From: Nocardioides abyssi
Lineage (GTDB): Bacteria; Actinomycetota; Actinomycetes; Propionibacteriales; Nocardioidaceae
Direction of reading: 5' to 3'
Assembly (NCBI RefSeq): GCF_030412915.1
Contig: NZ_JAUHJR010000008.1
Coordinates: 62,001-126,000 of the forward strand
DNA length: 64,000 nucleotides
Shown: positions 40,772 to 48,997 of the stretch, one piece after another
Position numbering within the stretch: position 1 is the stretch's first letter
How the letters are laid out: every line of letters begins with the position of its first letter
The notes under the pieces: model-generated
The model's input: the letters and a program-made list of their open reading frames with translations, nothing else
Databases searched by the model: none
Told to the model about the DNA's origin: nothing
Position numbers and translations under genes: made by a program

Positions 40772-42135
40772 GGCGCACCGCCGTTCGTCGTCCCGCCCAC
40801 GTCGATGCCGAGCGAGAGCGCCAGCAGCTCGTGGATGTCGACGACGTCGATGCCGACGGCCTCGCCCGCGCCCGCGAGCGGCCGCTCGGACCAGGGACAG
40901 GCGCTGACCAGGGTGTCGACCCCGAGCGCAGCGGCCTTGTCGACCCGGCCGGCGGCGATCCGCTCGGTCAGCTCCGGCTTCTCGATCGGGAGCCCGCCCC
41001 CGCCGCCGGAGCAGTAGGACCACTGGGTCACCCGGTCCACGTCGTGGAAGGTCAGCCCGGGGATCGCCCGGAGGACCTCGCGCGGCTCCCGCCAGATGCC
41101 CTTGCGCTTGTTGAGCCGACAGGGGTCGTGGTACGTGATCGTCCGCTCGACCGGGACCGACGGCGTCAGCCTGCCCTCGCGGAGCAGCTCGGCGAACAGC
41201 TCGACGACCAGGACGACCTCGATGTCGGCGTACTCCTCGCCGAAGTAGCGCGGGTAGTCCTCGGTGAACGAGATGTAGTCGTGCGGGTCGAGCACCAGCA
41301 CCCGGGTCGTGCCGGTCGCGCGCCAGCTGTCGAGGTTGTGCCGGGCGAAGCGCCGTGCCTGGTCGACGTACCCCATCTCCGCCGCCGGGCCGCCGCAGCA
41401 CCACTGCTCGTCCATCAGGCCGAACTCGACGCCCGCCAGCTGCAGCACCTGCGCCACCGCGCGCGGCACCGAGGTCCGGTAGAACGCGGCCTCGCAGTCG
41501 ACGAACAGCACCGTCGACCCGCCGACGGGCAGGTCGAGCCCGGCGCTCCAGTCGCGGACGTGCTCCTGGCTGACCGGTGTGTCCCCGAGCACCGGCTCGT
41601 GGGTGAGCTGGTCGGTGCGTGCGTTCCAGGTTCGCCAGCCCTCCTGGTGCACCCCCTGGTCGACGGCGAGCGCCCGCACCGCCTTGACGACGTCGACGGT
41701 GCGGGTCCGGAAGCGGTAGAAGTCGCCGGTGAAGAGGGTGTTCGGGCAGCGCAGCTCGCACGCGCCGCACTGGGTGCAGTTGACGTAGTCCGCCGCCACG
41801 TCCTCGATGCTCAGCTGCCCCTGCTCCATCGCCACGACGTTGGCGTGGAAGGCGGTCGGGGTCCACGACTCGTTCCGGGTCACCTGGGTGACCGGGCAGA
41901 CCTCGCGGCAGAACTTGTGGCCCGAGGAGAAGCAGTTGTACGCCGCGTTGCGCCACTCGGCGGCGAGCTCCTGCTCCGGCGTCGCCGTGACGTCCGCGAG
42001 CGGCAGCGGCTGCCGGGCGATGGTCTCCACGTGCTCCGCGAGCTGAGCCGGGTTGTCCCGCATCCCGGGGGTGAACGGCACCGCCAGGGCGTCGTCCGCC
42101 CGCTCCGGGTCGTCGATCTGGGTCATCTCCCCCAC
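40768..42135 (-). CDS. Fe-S protein with two CCG domains (GlcF/HdrD-like)
   Basis: The 455-aa protein has two [4Fe-4S] ferredoxin-type motifs (CFSSGHKFCREVCP and CTQCGACELRCP) in the first 140 residues and two cysteine-rich CCG domains (FGLMDEQWCCGGPAAEMG, then a variant CSGGGGG with YHDPCRLNKRK). This is the electron-transfer subunit of a flavin oxidase-type complex, passing electrons from the FAD subunit encoded next to it towards quinone. It is the first gene of the operon. A start at MTQIDD (42126) is equally possible. Confidence 0.92.
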   Translation of the reverse strand: MGEMTQIDDPERADDALAVPFTPGMRDNPAQLAEHVETIARQPLPLADVTATPEQELAAEWRNAAYNCFSSGHKFCREVCPVTQVTRNESWTPTAFHANVVAMEQGQLSIEDVAADYVNCTQCGACELRCPNTLFTGDFYRFRTRTVDVVKAVRALAVDQGVHQEGWRTWNARTDQLTHEPVLGDTPVSQEHVRDWSAGLDLPVGGSTVLFVDCEAAFYRTSVPRAVAQVLQLAGVEFGLMDEQWCCGGPAAEMGYVDQARRFARHNLDSWRATGTTRVLVLDPHDYISFTEDYPRYFGEEYADIEVVLVVELFAELLREGRLTPSVPVERTITYHDPCRLNKRKGIWREPREVLRAIPGLTFHDVDRVTQWSYCSGGGGGLPIEKPELTERIAAGRVDKAAALGVDTLVSACPWSERPLAGAGEAVGIDVVDIHELLALSLGIDVGGTTNGGAP

Positions 42136-42267
42136 CTCTGCGCCGCGTCGGTCGGACCATGCCGAGACGTCGGAACCTAGGGCGTGGTGGGGCGGCCGGC
42201 ATCCTCAACATGGGGGAAGTCGCCGTGCGTCCGGGCCGGTGGGACGGCCCCCGCTCAGGCCCCCTGC

Positions 42268-43116
42268 TCAGGCCCCCTGCTCGGGCTCCGGCTGGTCCTT
42301 CGCGGGCTCGTCGTCGCGCAGGAAGAGGTACCAGTAGGAGGTCGCGACGAAGACGACGGCGCCCACGAGGTTGCCGGCGCCGGCGAGCAGCCAGTTGGTC
42401 ACCACGTCGCCCCAGCCGAGGTCCGGGACCCCGGCGAAGATCGCGGCCGGCAGGAAGAACATGTTGGCCACGACGTGGTCGAAGCCCATCGCGACGAAGG
42501 CCATGATCGGGAAGAAGACGGCCAGGATCTTGCCGGCGACCGACCGGGCGGCCAACGACATGAAGACCGCCAGGCAGACCAGCCAGTTGCACCCGACCGC
42601 CCGCAGGAACGTCTCCCACGCGGTGTGCGCGGTCGCCTTGTCCTCGGCGATGCCGGCCAGCCGCTCGAAGGTCATCGCCGCGGCGCTGCCCGCCTCGGCC
42701 GACGAGCTGCCGATGACCCCGCTCTGCACCGCGAGGAAGAACGCCACGAACAACGCACCCAGCAGGTTGCCGACCAGCACGAGGCTGAGGTTGCGGGCCA
42801 CGTCGCCGACCGACAGCCGACCCTCGAGCGCCCCCAGCGGGACGAGCATCATGTTGCCGGTCGCGAGGTCGGAGCCGGCGACGACCACCAGCACCAGGCC
42901 GAGGGTGAACGCGGCGCCGGTGAACAGCGTCGGCAGCGTCCCCCACGTCGCCGGGTCGAGGCCCGAGGAGACGCTGATGGCGACCATCCCCCCGAAGGCG
43001 ATGTAGGCGCCGGCCAGGAACGCGCTGACCAGCACCCGGTCCCACGACCGGTGCACCTTCTTCACGCCGGCCGACGCCGCGGCGGCCGCGGTCTCCTGTG
43101 GCTCGAGAGCGGACAT
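42268..43116 (-). CDS. Formate/nitrite transporter family channel
   Basis: The 282-aa protein has six TM helices with FNT hallmarks: SAFLAGAYIAFGGMVAISVSSG, GSDLATGNMMLVPLGALEGRLS (the first re-entrant loop), GCNWLVCLAVFMSLAARSVAGKI, and GFDHVVANMFFLPAAIFAG with the gating His. These pentameric channels carry formate, nitrite or related anions. It has 132 bases between its stop and the oxidase operon upstream-start region and may be independently transcribed. Confidence 0.93.
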   Translation of the reverse strand: MSALEPQETAAAAASAGVKKVHRSWDRVLVSAFLAGAYIAFGGMVAISVSSGLDPATWGTLPTLFTGAAFTLGLVLVVVAGSDLATGNMMLVPLGALEGRLSVGDVARNLSLVLVGNLLGALFVAFFLAVQSGVIGSSSAEAGSAAAMTFERLAGIAEDKATAHTAWETFLRAVGCNWLVCLAVFMSLAARSVAGKILAVFFPIMAFVAMGFDHVVANMFFLPAAIFAGVPDLGWGDVVTNWLLAGAGNLVGAVVFVATSYWYLFLRDDEPAKDQPEPEQGA

Positions 43117-43273
43117 CGGGCACCTCCGAGGACGCTGGTCGGGGGTGTCGCCCTCGGTTGGGCTGGTACCCGCCGACGCGGTCGGGATGCCCCGCTCGCG
43201 GCCCCCGCCCGATGAGTCCCGCGCACCGCGCCGGTCCACCTCGTCCAGGACCGACGGACGGAAGGCGCGAGGC

Positions 43274-43837
43274 ATGCGGAAGCTGACCTACGGGATGAAC
43301 GTGAGCCTTGACGGCTACGTCGCCGGGCCCGACGGCGACCACGGGTGGGGCGCCTCGAGCGACGAGCTGTTCGCGTGGTGGCTCGCCGAGGAGCAGGCCG
43401 TCGACGTGATCGCCTACGGGCGTCGGCTGTGGGAGGCGATGAGCTCCTACTGGCCCACGGGCGACCAGCAGCCCGACGCCACCCCGGCCCAGGTCGCGTT
43501 CGCGCGCAACTGGCGGGACACCCCGAAGGTGGTCTTCTCCTCGACGCTCGCGTCGGTCGACTGGAACAGCCGACTCGTCACCGGCGACCCGGTCCCCGAG
43601 CTCACCCGCCTCAAGGCCGAGGACGGCGGGCCGCTGCGCGTCGGCGGGCCCACCCTCGCCGCGGCGGCGATGCGGGCCGGCCTGGTCGACGAGTACGCCG
43701 TCGTCTCCCACCCGGTGCTGCTCGGCGGTGGCCTGCCGTTCCTCACCACGCTGGACGCGCGCGTGGACCTCGACCTCGTGGAGACGCTCACCTTCCCCGG
43801 CGGGGTCGTGATGACCCGGTACGCCGTCCGGCACTGA
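43274..43837 (+). CDS. Dihydrofolate reductase / RibD C-terminal family protein, second copy
   Basis: The 187-aa protein (MRKLTYGMNVSLDGYVAGPDGDHGWG...) has the RibD_C features VIAYGRRLWEAMSSYWP, TPKVVFSSTLASVDWNSRLV and RVGGPTLAAAAMRAGLVDEYAVVSHPVLLGGGLPFL. It shares the fold with 25670-26236 but belongs to another subgroup. It is divergent from the FNT channel gene; the ATG at 43274 has GAAGG 14 bases upstream. Confidence 0.9.
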   Translation: MRKLTYGMNVSLDGYVAGPDGDHGWGASSDELFAWWLAEEQAVDVIAYGRRLWEAMSSYWPTGDQQPDATPAQVAFARNWRDTPKVVFSSTLASVDWNSRLVTGDPVPELTRLKAEDGGPLRVGGPTLAAAAMRAGLVDEYAVVSHPVLLGGGLPFLTTLDARVDLDLVETLTFPGGVVMTRYAVRH

Positions 43838-43869
43838 GCCCCTGACGGCGGGCGCTCCAGAGGACCAGC

Positions 43870-44457
43870 TCAGTCGTCGGTCAGCTGCTTGACGACCCGC
43901 GCGGGGTTGCCGACGGCCACGACGTTCGGGGGCAGGTCCTTGGTCACGACGGAGCCGGCCCCGACGACGGTGTTCTCGCCGATGGTGACGCCGGGGAGCA
44001 CGATCGCGCCGCCGCCGAGCCACACGTTGTCGCCGATGGTGATCGGCTGCGCCGCCTCCCACTTGTCGCGGCGCGGGCCGGGCTCGAGGGGGTGCGTAGG
44101 CGTGAGCAGCTGGACGTTCGGACCGATCTGCACGTCGTCGCCGATCGTGATCGCCGCGACGTCGAGGGCGACGAGGCCGAAGTTGGCGAAGCAGCGCGCG
44201 CCGATGGAGATGTTGGTGCCGTAGTCGACGTGCACCGGGGGCCGCAGCTCGGTGCCCTCCCCGACCGACCCGAGCAGCTCCTCGAGCAGCGCGCGGCGCA
44301 GCGGCGCCTGGCGCACCGTGGTCGCGTTGTACGCCGCCATCCGGTCCAGCGCCGCCGCGCTCGCCTCCGCGATCTCCGGGTCGTCGGCGAGGTAGAGCTC
44401 GCCGGCCTCCATCCGCTCGCGCATCGTCCGGGTGTCGGTCGGCCGCTCCTCGCTCAT
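43870..44457 (-). CDS. Sugar O-acetyltransferase, Maa-like
   Basis: The 195-aa protein has the maltose acetyltransferase N-terminal helix (RERMEAGELYLADDPEIAEASAAALDRMAAYNAT) and a left-handed beta-helix of hexapeptide turns (NISIGARCFANFGLVALDVAAITIGDDVQIGPNVQLLTPTHPLEPGPRRDKWEAAQPITIGDNVWLGGGAIVLPGVTIGE). The catalytic His is in TPTHP. It acetylates a sugar or nodulation-factor-like acceptor with acetyl-CoA. Substrate not predictable. Confidence 0.92.
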   Translation of the reverse strand: MSEERPTDTRTMRERMEAGELYLADDPEIAEASAAALDRMAAYNATTVRQAPLRRALLEELLGSVGEGTELRPPVHVDYGTNISIGARCFANFGLVALDVAAITIGDDVQIGPNVQLLTPTHPLEPGPRRDKWEAAQPITIGDNVWLGGGAIVLPGVTIGENTVVGAGSVVTKDLPPNVVAVGNPARVVKQLTDD

Positions 44458-44518
44458 GCGCGTGAGCCTAGGTGCCCCGAGGCGTGGCGGACCCGGCGCA
44501 GGTCGTCAGCGCCGGTCG

Positions 44519-45433
44519 TCAGCGCAGCCCGTCGGCGAGCTCGGCGAGCGCCTGCTCCAGCGACACCGCCGGCGACCAGCCCCAGGCGCGGGCCCGGTCG
44601 GCGACGATCCGGCCGGTCCACGACGGCTCGTCCACCCACTCCGGCTCGACGCCGACGGCGGAGGTGACGGTCTCGTGGTAGTCCCGCGTCCGCGCCGGCT
44701 CCGCCGCCAGGTTGACCGGCGTGCAGCGGCCGGTGACCGGCCCGCGGCCGGGGTCGTCGGACCCGGCCACCACGCCGGTCGCGACGTCGGCGAGGAACGC
44801 AGCGAGGTCGCGGACGTGGATCCAGGCGAACGTCTTGTCCGGAGCGGTACGCCGCGCGTCCGGCTGGTCGCGGACGGCGGCGGGCCGCAGCGTGTTCCAC
44901 ACCGAGGTCTCCCCCGGCCCGAGGATCGCGGGCGGGCGCACCAGCACCCGGGTGATCCCGTCGACCTCGGCCAGCGAGGCGTCGGTGTCGCGCTTGGTGA
45001 CGCCGTAGTCGCCACCGTCCTCGCCGACCAGCGGCGAGCCCTCGTCGACGTCGCCCGTCCCGGGCGTGCGGTCGTAGACCGCCGCGGTCGACACGTGCAC
45101 CAGCCGGTCGACACCGGCCTCGCGCGCGGCCCGCGCGAGGATGGTCGTCGCCTCGACCCCCACCCGGTGCTGGGTCTCGCGGTCCGAGCCCATCGGGTGG
45201 ACGGTCGTCACCACGGCGGTCGCGCCCTCGACGAGCGACGCGGCGAACGCCGGGTCGCCGAGCTCGCCGACCCGCTCCTCCACCCCGGCCACCGCCGGCG
45301 CCGAGCCGGCACGGCGTACGACTGCTCGCACGGAGGCGCCGCGCTCGACCAGGGCGGTGCAGGTGGCGGACCCGACGAAGCCGTTCGCGCCGGTCACGAC
45401 GACGACAGGGGCGTCTGCTGCTGTCTCGCTCAT
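44519..45433 (-). CDS. NAD-dependent epimerase/dehydratase
   Basis: The 304-aa extended SDR starts MSETAADAPVVVVTGANGFVGSAT with the GxxGxxG NAD(P) loop. Then RLVHVSTAAVYDRTPG and GGDYGVTKRDTDASL give the Ser and Tyr-x3-Lys active site. The remainder has FAWIHVRDLAAFLADVATG. Extended SDRs of this type act on nucleotide sugars or reduce aldehydes and ketones; the substrate is unknown. Confidence 0.9.
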   Translation of the reverse strand: MSETAADAPVVVVTGANGFVGSATCTALVERGASVRAVVRRAGSAPAVAGVEERVGELGDPAFAASLVEGATAVVTTVHPMGSDRETQHRVGVEATTILARAAREAGVDRLVHVSTAAVYDRTPGTGDVDEGSPLVGEDGGDYGVTKRDTDASLAEVDGITRVLVRPPAILGPGETSVWNTLRPAAVRDQPDARRTAPDKTFAWIHVRDLAAFLADVATGVVAGSDDPGRGPVTGRCTPVNLAAEPARTRDYHETVTSAVGVEPEWVDEPSWTGRIVADRARAWGWSPAVSLEQALAELADGLR

Positions 45434-45507
45434 GCCGGCCACGATGGCACGCACGGCCACACGGCCCCCCGCTCCGGGTGCGACGATGCGGAGCGGAGGT
45501 GCATCCG

Positions 45508-45834
45508 ATGACGGACCCAGGTCACCCACCAGAGGATCGAGACCCAGACGATCGCGACGGACGGGCGGAGACCGAGCAGCGGGCGATCGACCTCGAGGTG
45601 CGCTCGAGCGAGGCCGACGAGCGCGACGCCGTCGCGGCCGACCGCGAGCGCTGGTCGGGGCAGGCCGCCGACGACCGGTCCCGCGCCGCCGACGAGCGCG
45701 ACCGGGCGGCCGACGACCGCGACCTCTCCGCCGACGAGCACGACCGGCGGTCGGCCGAGCGCGAGCGGACCGTCAGCGAGCGGGAGCGCGCGGCGGACCA
45801 GCGCGAGATCGAGGAGCAGCAGCAGCCCGGCTGA
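45508..45834 (+). CDS. Highly charged coiled-coil protein, 108 aa
   Basis: The ATG at 45508 has GGAGGT eight bases upstream. The 108-aa product is almost entirely Asp, Arg, Glu and Ala, in a near-heptad pattern (RSSEADERDAVAADRERWSGQAADDRSRAADERDRAADDRDLSADEHDRR). It should form a long, charged helix. Similar stretches occur as linkers in actinobacterial signalling proteins, here free-standing. Function is unknown. Confidence 0.6.
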   Translation: MTDPGHPPEDRDPDDRDGRAETEQRAIDLEVRSSEADERDAVAADRERWSGQAADDRSRAADERDRAADDRDLSADEHDRRSAERERTVSERERAADQREIEEQQQPG

Positions 45835-45878
45835 CGGCCGACCAGGAGAGCCTGACCGCCGGTGGGTACCGACCGGCC

Positions 45879-47423
45879 GTGACCGACCCGCTCGCGACGT
45901 ACCGCTCGATGCGCGACTTCGCCCGCACGCCCGAGCCCGCCGGCGACGTGGCGACCGACGAGGGTGCGCCGCGCTTCGTGGTGCAGCGGCACCGGGCCAG
46001 CCACCTCCACTACGACCTGCGGTTCGAGATCGACGGCGTGCTGGTGAGCTGGGCGGTGCCGAAGGGCCCGACGCTCGACCCGGGCACCCGGCGGCTGGCG
46101 GTGCACGTGGAGGACCATCCCGTCGACTACCTGCACTTCGAGGGCACGATCCCCGGCGGTGAGTACGGCGGCGGCGACGTCATCGTGTGGGACACCGGCA
46201 CCTTCGAGCCGGTCCGCACCGACGACCCGGCGGTCGCCGTCGCCGCCGGCGAGCTCCACGTCGAGGTGCACGGCCGCAAGCTGCGCGGCCGGCTCGTCCT
46301 GGTCCGCCGCGAGGGCAAGGGCTCTGGTTCCGGCAAGGACGAGTGGATGCTCCTGCACAAGCGCGACGAGCACGCCGTGGACGGCTGGGACCCCGAGGAC
46401 CACCCGCGGTCGGTGCTGAGCGGCCGGACCAACGACGACGTCCTCGCCGGCGTCCCGCCGACGCCGGCCGCGGGCGTCCCCGACGAGGCGATCGACGCGC
46501 TGGGCGACCTGCCCGGTGTCGGCGGCACCTGGGAGGTGCACGGCCGGCGGCTGAAGGTCACCAACCTCGACAAGGTGCTCTTCCCGGGCCGCCCCGGCGA
46601 GGAGGCGATCACCAAGCGCGAGCTGCTGGCCTACGCCGCGCAGGTGGCGCCGGTCGCGCTGCCCTACCTCGAGGGCCGGGCCGTCAACCTGCACCGCTAC
46701 CCCGAGGGCGCCGACCGGCCGGGCTTCTGGCACAAGCAGCGTCCCGACCACGCACCCGAGTGGGTCGACTGCTGGGAGAACCCGGACGCCGACGAGGGCG
46801 AGACCACGGCGTACGTCGTCGCCGACGAGCCGGCCACGCTGGTGTGGATGGCCAACTTCGGGGCGCTCGAGTGGCACCCGTGGACCTCGCGGACCCAGGC
46901 GATGCACGAGCCGACGTACGCCCTGGTCGACCTCGACCCGGGCGAGCGCACCAGCTGGGAGGATCTGCTGGTGCTGGCCCGGCTGCACCGCACCGCGCTC
47001 GACCACCTCGGCGTGACCGCACTGCCGAAGGTGACCGGACGGCGCGGCATCCAGGTGTGGGTGCCGGTCGTGCCGGGCTACTCGTTCACCGACACCCGTA
47101 CCTGGGTCGAGCGGCTCTCGCGGACCGTCGGGAAGGTCGTGCCGGAGCTGGTCAGCTGGAAGTGGGAGGTCAAGGCGCGCGGCGGGCTGGCACGGCTGGA
47201 CTACACGCAGAACGCCGTCAACAAGACGCTCGTCGGCCCGTGGTCGCCGCGGCCCGCGCCCGGCGCGCCCGTGTCGGTGCCGATCCGGTGGGAGGAGCTC
47301 GACGACCCCGACCTGCGGCCGGACCGGTGGACGATCCGCACGGCGCTGGACCGGATCGCCGAGCACGGCGACCCGTTCCGCGCGCTGCTCGGCGCCGCCC
47401 AGGAGCTGCCCGAGATCAGCTGA
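45879..47423 (+). CDS. ligD: LigD-like protein: 3'-phosphoesterase plus polymerase domains, no ligase
   Basis: The 514-aa protein from the GTG at 45879 has the LigD phosphoesterase domain (residues ~1-180: FVVQRHRASHLHYDLRFEIDGVLVSWAVPKGP; GGEYGGGDVIVWDTGTF) followed by the primase-type polymerase domain (~215-510: LKVTNLDKVLFPG; LEGRAVNLHRYPEG; the catalytic DLDPGE; VTGRRGIQVWVPV; NAVNKTLVGPWSPRP). The C- or N-terminal ATP-dependent ligase domain of full LigD is absent. These domains process ends in NHEJ with Ku; no ku gene is in the window. Confidence 0.9.
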   Translation: MTDPLATYRSMRDFARTPEPAGDVATDEGAPRFVVQRHRASHLHYDLRFEIDGVLVSWAVPKGPTLDPGTRRLAVHVEDHPVDYLHFEGTIPGGEYGGGDVIVWDTGTFEPVRTDDPAVAVAAGELHVEVHGRKLRGRLVLVRREGKGSGSGKDEWMLLHKRDEHAVDGWDPEDHPRSVLSGRTNDDVLAGVPPTPAAGVPDEAIDALGDLPGVGGTWEVHGRRLKVTNLDKVLFPGRPGEEAITKRELLAYAAQVAPVALPYLEGRAVNLHRYPEGADRPGFWHKQRPDHAPEWVDCWENPDADEGETTAYVVADEPATLVWMANFGALEWHPWTSRTQAMHEPTYALVDLDPGERTSWEDLLVLARLHRTALDHLGVTALPKVTGRRGIQVWVPVVPGYSFTDTRTWVERLSRTVGKVVPELVSWKWEVKARGGLARLDYTQNAVNKTLVGPWSPRPAPGAPVSVPIRWEELDDPDLRPDRWTIRTALDRIAEHGDPFRALLGAAQELPEIS

Positions 47424-47450
47424 CCGTCACCCGAGCGATCAGCCGAGCGA

Positions 47451-48899
47451 TCAGCTGGTCTCGGCCTCCTCACGCAGTGGGCGGGCGGCCACCGCGGCGC
47501 GCAGCTCGGCCAGCTGGGCGGGGAACCGCTGCACCAGGTCGTCGGGGTGCGGCACCGACTCGCGGCAGGCGATGACGCCGACGTGCAGGTGCCCGTGGTT
47601 GGACATGACCGTGATGTTGAGCCCGGCGCCGTGGAACACCGGGCCGAGCGGGTAGAGCCCGAGCACCTCGGCGCCGCAGAAGTACAGCGGGACCGGCGGA
47701 CCCGGGACGTTGGAGATGACCAGGTTGTGCACGACCGGGTGCCGCTCGGCCAGGCGGAGCGAGGCGTAGGTCCGCACCGCAAGCCCGAAGGTCCGCGGCG
47801 CGGCGAACTCCGCCCAGTCCTGCAGCGAGTCCGCGCTGATCGCGTTGTGGTGCTCCTTGGCGTGCCGGTTGCGGGTGGCCATGTCCTCGAGCCGGACCAG
47901 CGGGTCCTCCTCGTCGGTGCCGAGCTTGGCGAAGAGGGCGGAGACCTTGTTGGCGCCGCTGGACCGCTTCGTGCTGCCGTGCACCGAGACCGGCACGGTC
48001 GCGAGCAGCGAGTCGTCGGGGAGCTCGCCGCGGTCCTCGAGGTACGAGCGCAGCGCGCCGCCGGCCACGGTCAGCACGACGTCGTTGACCGTCGTGCCGG
48101 TGGCCGCCTTGATCTCGCGCACCTGCTCGAGGTCCATGTCGGCCAGCGCGATCGTGCGGTGACCGGTGATGGTGCCGTTGAACGACGTGCGCGGCGCGGT
48201 CAGCGGGGCCGCCATGGCGGTGCCGGCGCGGGCGCGGCCGACGGTCTTGGTGACCAGCTGGGCCGAGGGGCTGAGCAGCCGGGCGGCCTGCACCGGCTTC
48301 GTCGCGTTGGACAGCAGCGCCCGGCCGAGCAGCTCGAGCTGGTCGGGGTCGCGCCCGTAGGTCTGGTCCGCGGCGGTGGCCAGCGGGTCGGCCTCCGGCT
48401 CGAGGCTGCACAGGTGGGAGACCAGGTTGGCGCCGGAGACGCCGTCGACGGTGGCGTGGTGCATCTTCATGAAGACCGCGACCAGGTCGTGGCCCAGCCC
48501 GGCGTCGTACCCCTCGATCACCCACATCTCCCACAGCGGCCGCGAGCGGTCGAGCGGCTGCCCGGCGAGGTGGCCGGCCAGCTCGGTCAGCTCCGCGAGC
48601 CCGCCCGGCTGCGGGAGCGCGAGGCGGTGGACGTGGCGCTCGATGTCGAACTGCCGGTCGCGCACCCAGATCGGGTGGTCGAGGCCGAGCGGCACGCGCC
48701 GCAGCTTGCGGGTGAACGCCGGGGTGTCGCGGACCCGCTCCTCGACGGTCCGCTGCAGGCGGGCGAAGGTGTACGGCTCGGGCATCGTCGCGGGGTCGAG
48801 CACGATCATCCCGCAGACGTGCATCAGCTGCGCGGGCGTCTCCAGGTAGAGGAAGCTCGCGTCGAGCCCCGACAGCCGGTCCACCACGAGCATCTCCAT
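47451..48899 (-). CDS. WS/DGAT-family acyltransferase
   Basis: The 482-aa protein has the catalytic motif HHATVDG (His147-His148-x3-Asp152-Gly153) and the family segments PLWEMWVIEGYD, GTTVNDVVLTVAGGALR and NLVISNVPGPPVPLYF. WS/DGAT enzymes make wax esters and triacylglycerol from acyl-CoA. In M. tuberculosis a WS/DGAT gene (Rv0221) lies beside lipC (Rv0220); the same pair is here in divergent arrangement across a KstR-like box. Its start is MEMLVVDRLSG. Confidence 0.93.
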   Translation of the reverse strand: MEMLVVDRLSGLDASFLYLETPAQLMHVCGMIVLDPATMPEPYTFARLQRTVEERVRDTPAFTRKLRRVPLGLDHPIWVRDRQFDIERHVHRLALPQPGGLAELTELAGHLAGQPLDRSRPLWEMWVIEGYDAGLGHDLVAVFMKMHHATVDGVSGANLVSHLCSLEPEADPLATAADQTYGRDPDQLELLGRALLSNATKPVQAARLLSPSAQLVTKTVGRARAGTAMAAPLTAPRTSFNGTITGHRTIALADMDLEQVREIKAATGTTVNDVVLTVAGGALRSYLEDRGELPDDSLLATVPVSVHGSTKRSSGANKVSALFAKLGTDEEDPLVRLEDMATRNRHAKEHHNAISADSLQDWAEFAAPRTFGLAVRTYASLRLAERHPVVHNLVISNVPGPPVPLYFCGAEVLGLYPLGPVFHGAGLNITVMSNHGHLHVGVIACRESVPHPDDLVQRFPAQLAELRAAVAARPLREEAETS

Positions 48900-48905
48900 C
48901 CGACG

Positions 48906-48919
48906 TAGAACGTGTTCTG
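48906..48919. promoter_or_regulatory. KstR-type operator, one mismatch
   Basis: TAGAACGTGTTCTG matches TnnAACnnGTTnnA except the last base. It lies seven bases upstream of the WS/DGAT start and about 80 bases before the esterase start, so it is placed to control the acyltransferase directly. Confidence 0.65.
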
Positions 48920-48997
48920 GTCCTCAACGGCCCGGACCGTACGACGTCACGCGAACGCGTCGGTGACACGCGTCAACTCCGCACTACCCTCGTGCGC

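Noticed and set aside
39260-44062. Very long minus-strand reading frame of about 1600 codons
   Set aside because: Only the part up to the GTG at 40771 is the FAD oxidase. The rest is antisense or out of frame to well-supported genes and has an Arg/Gly/Pro-rich shadow composition.
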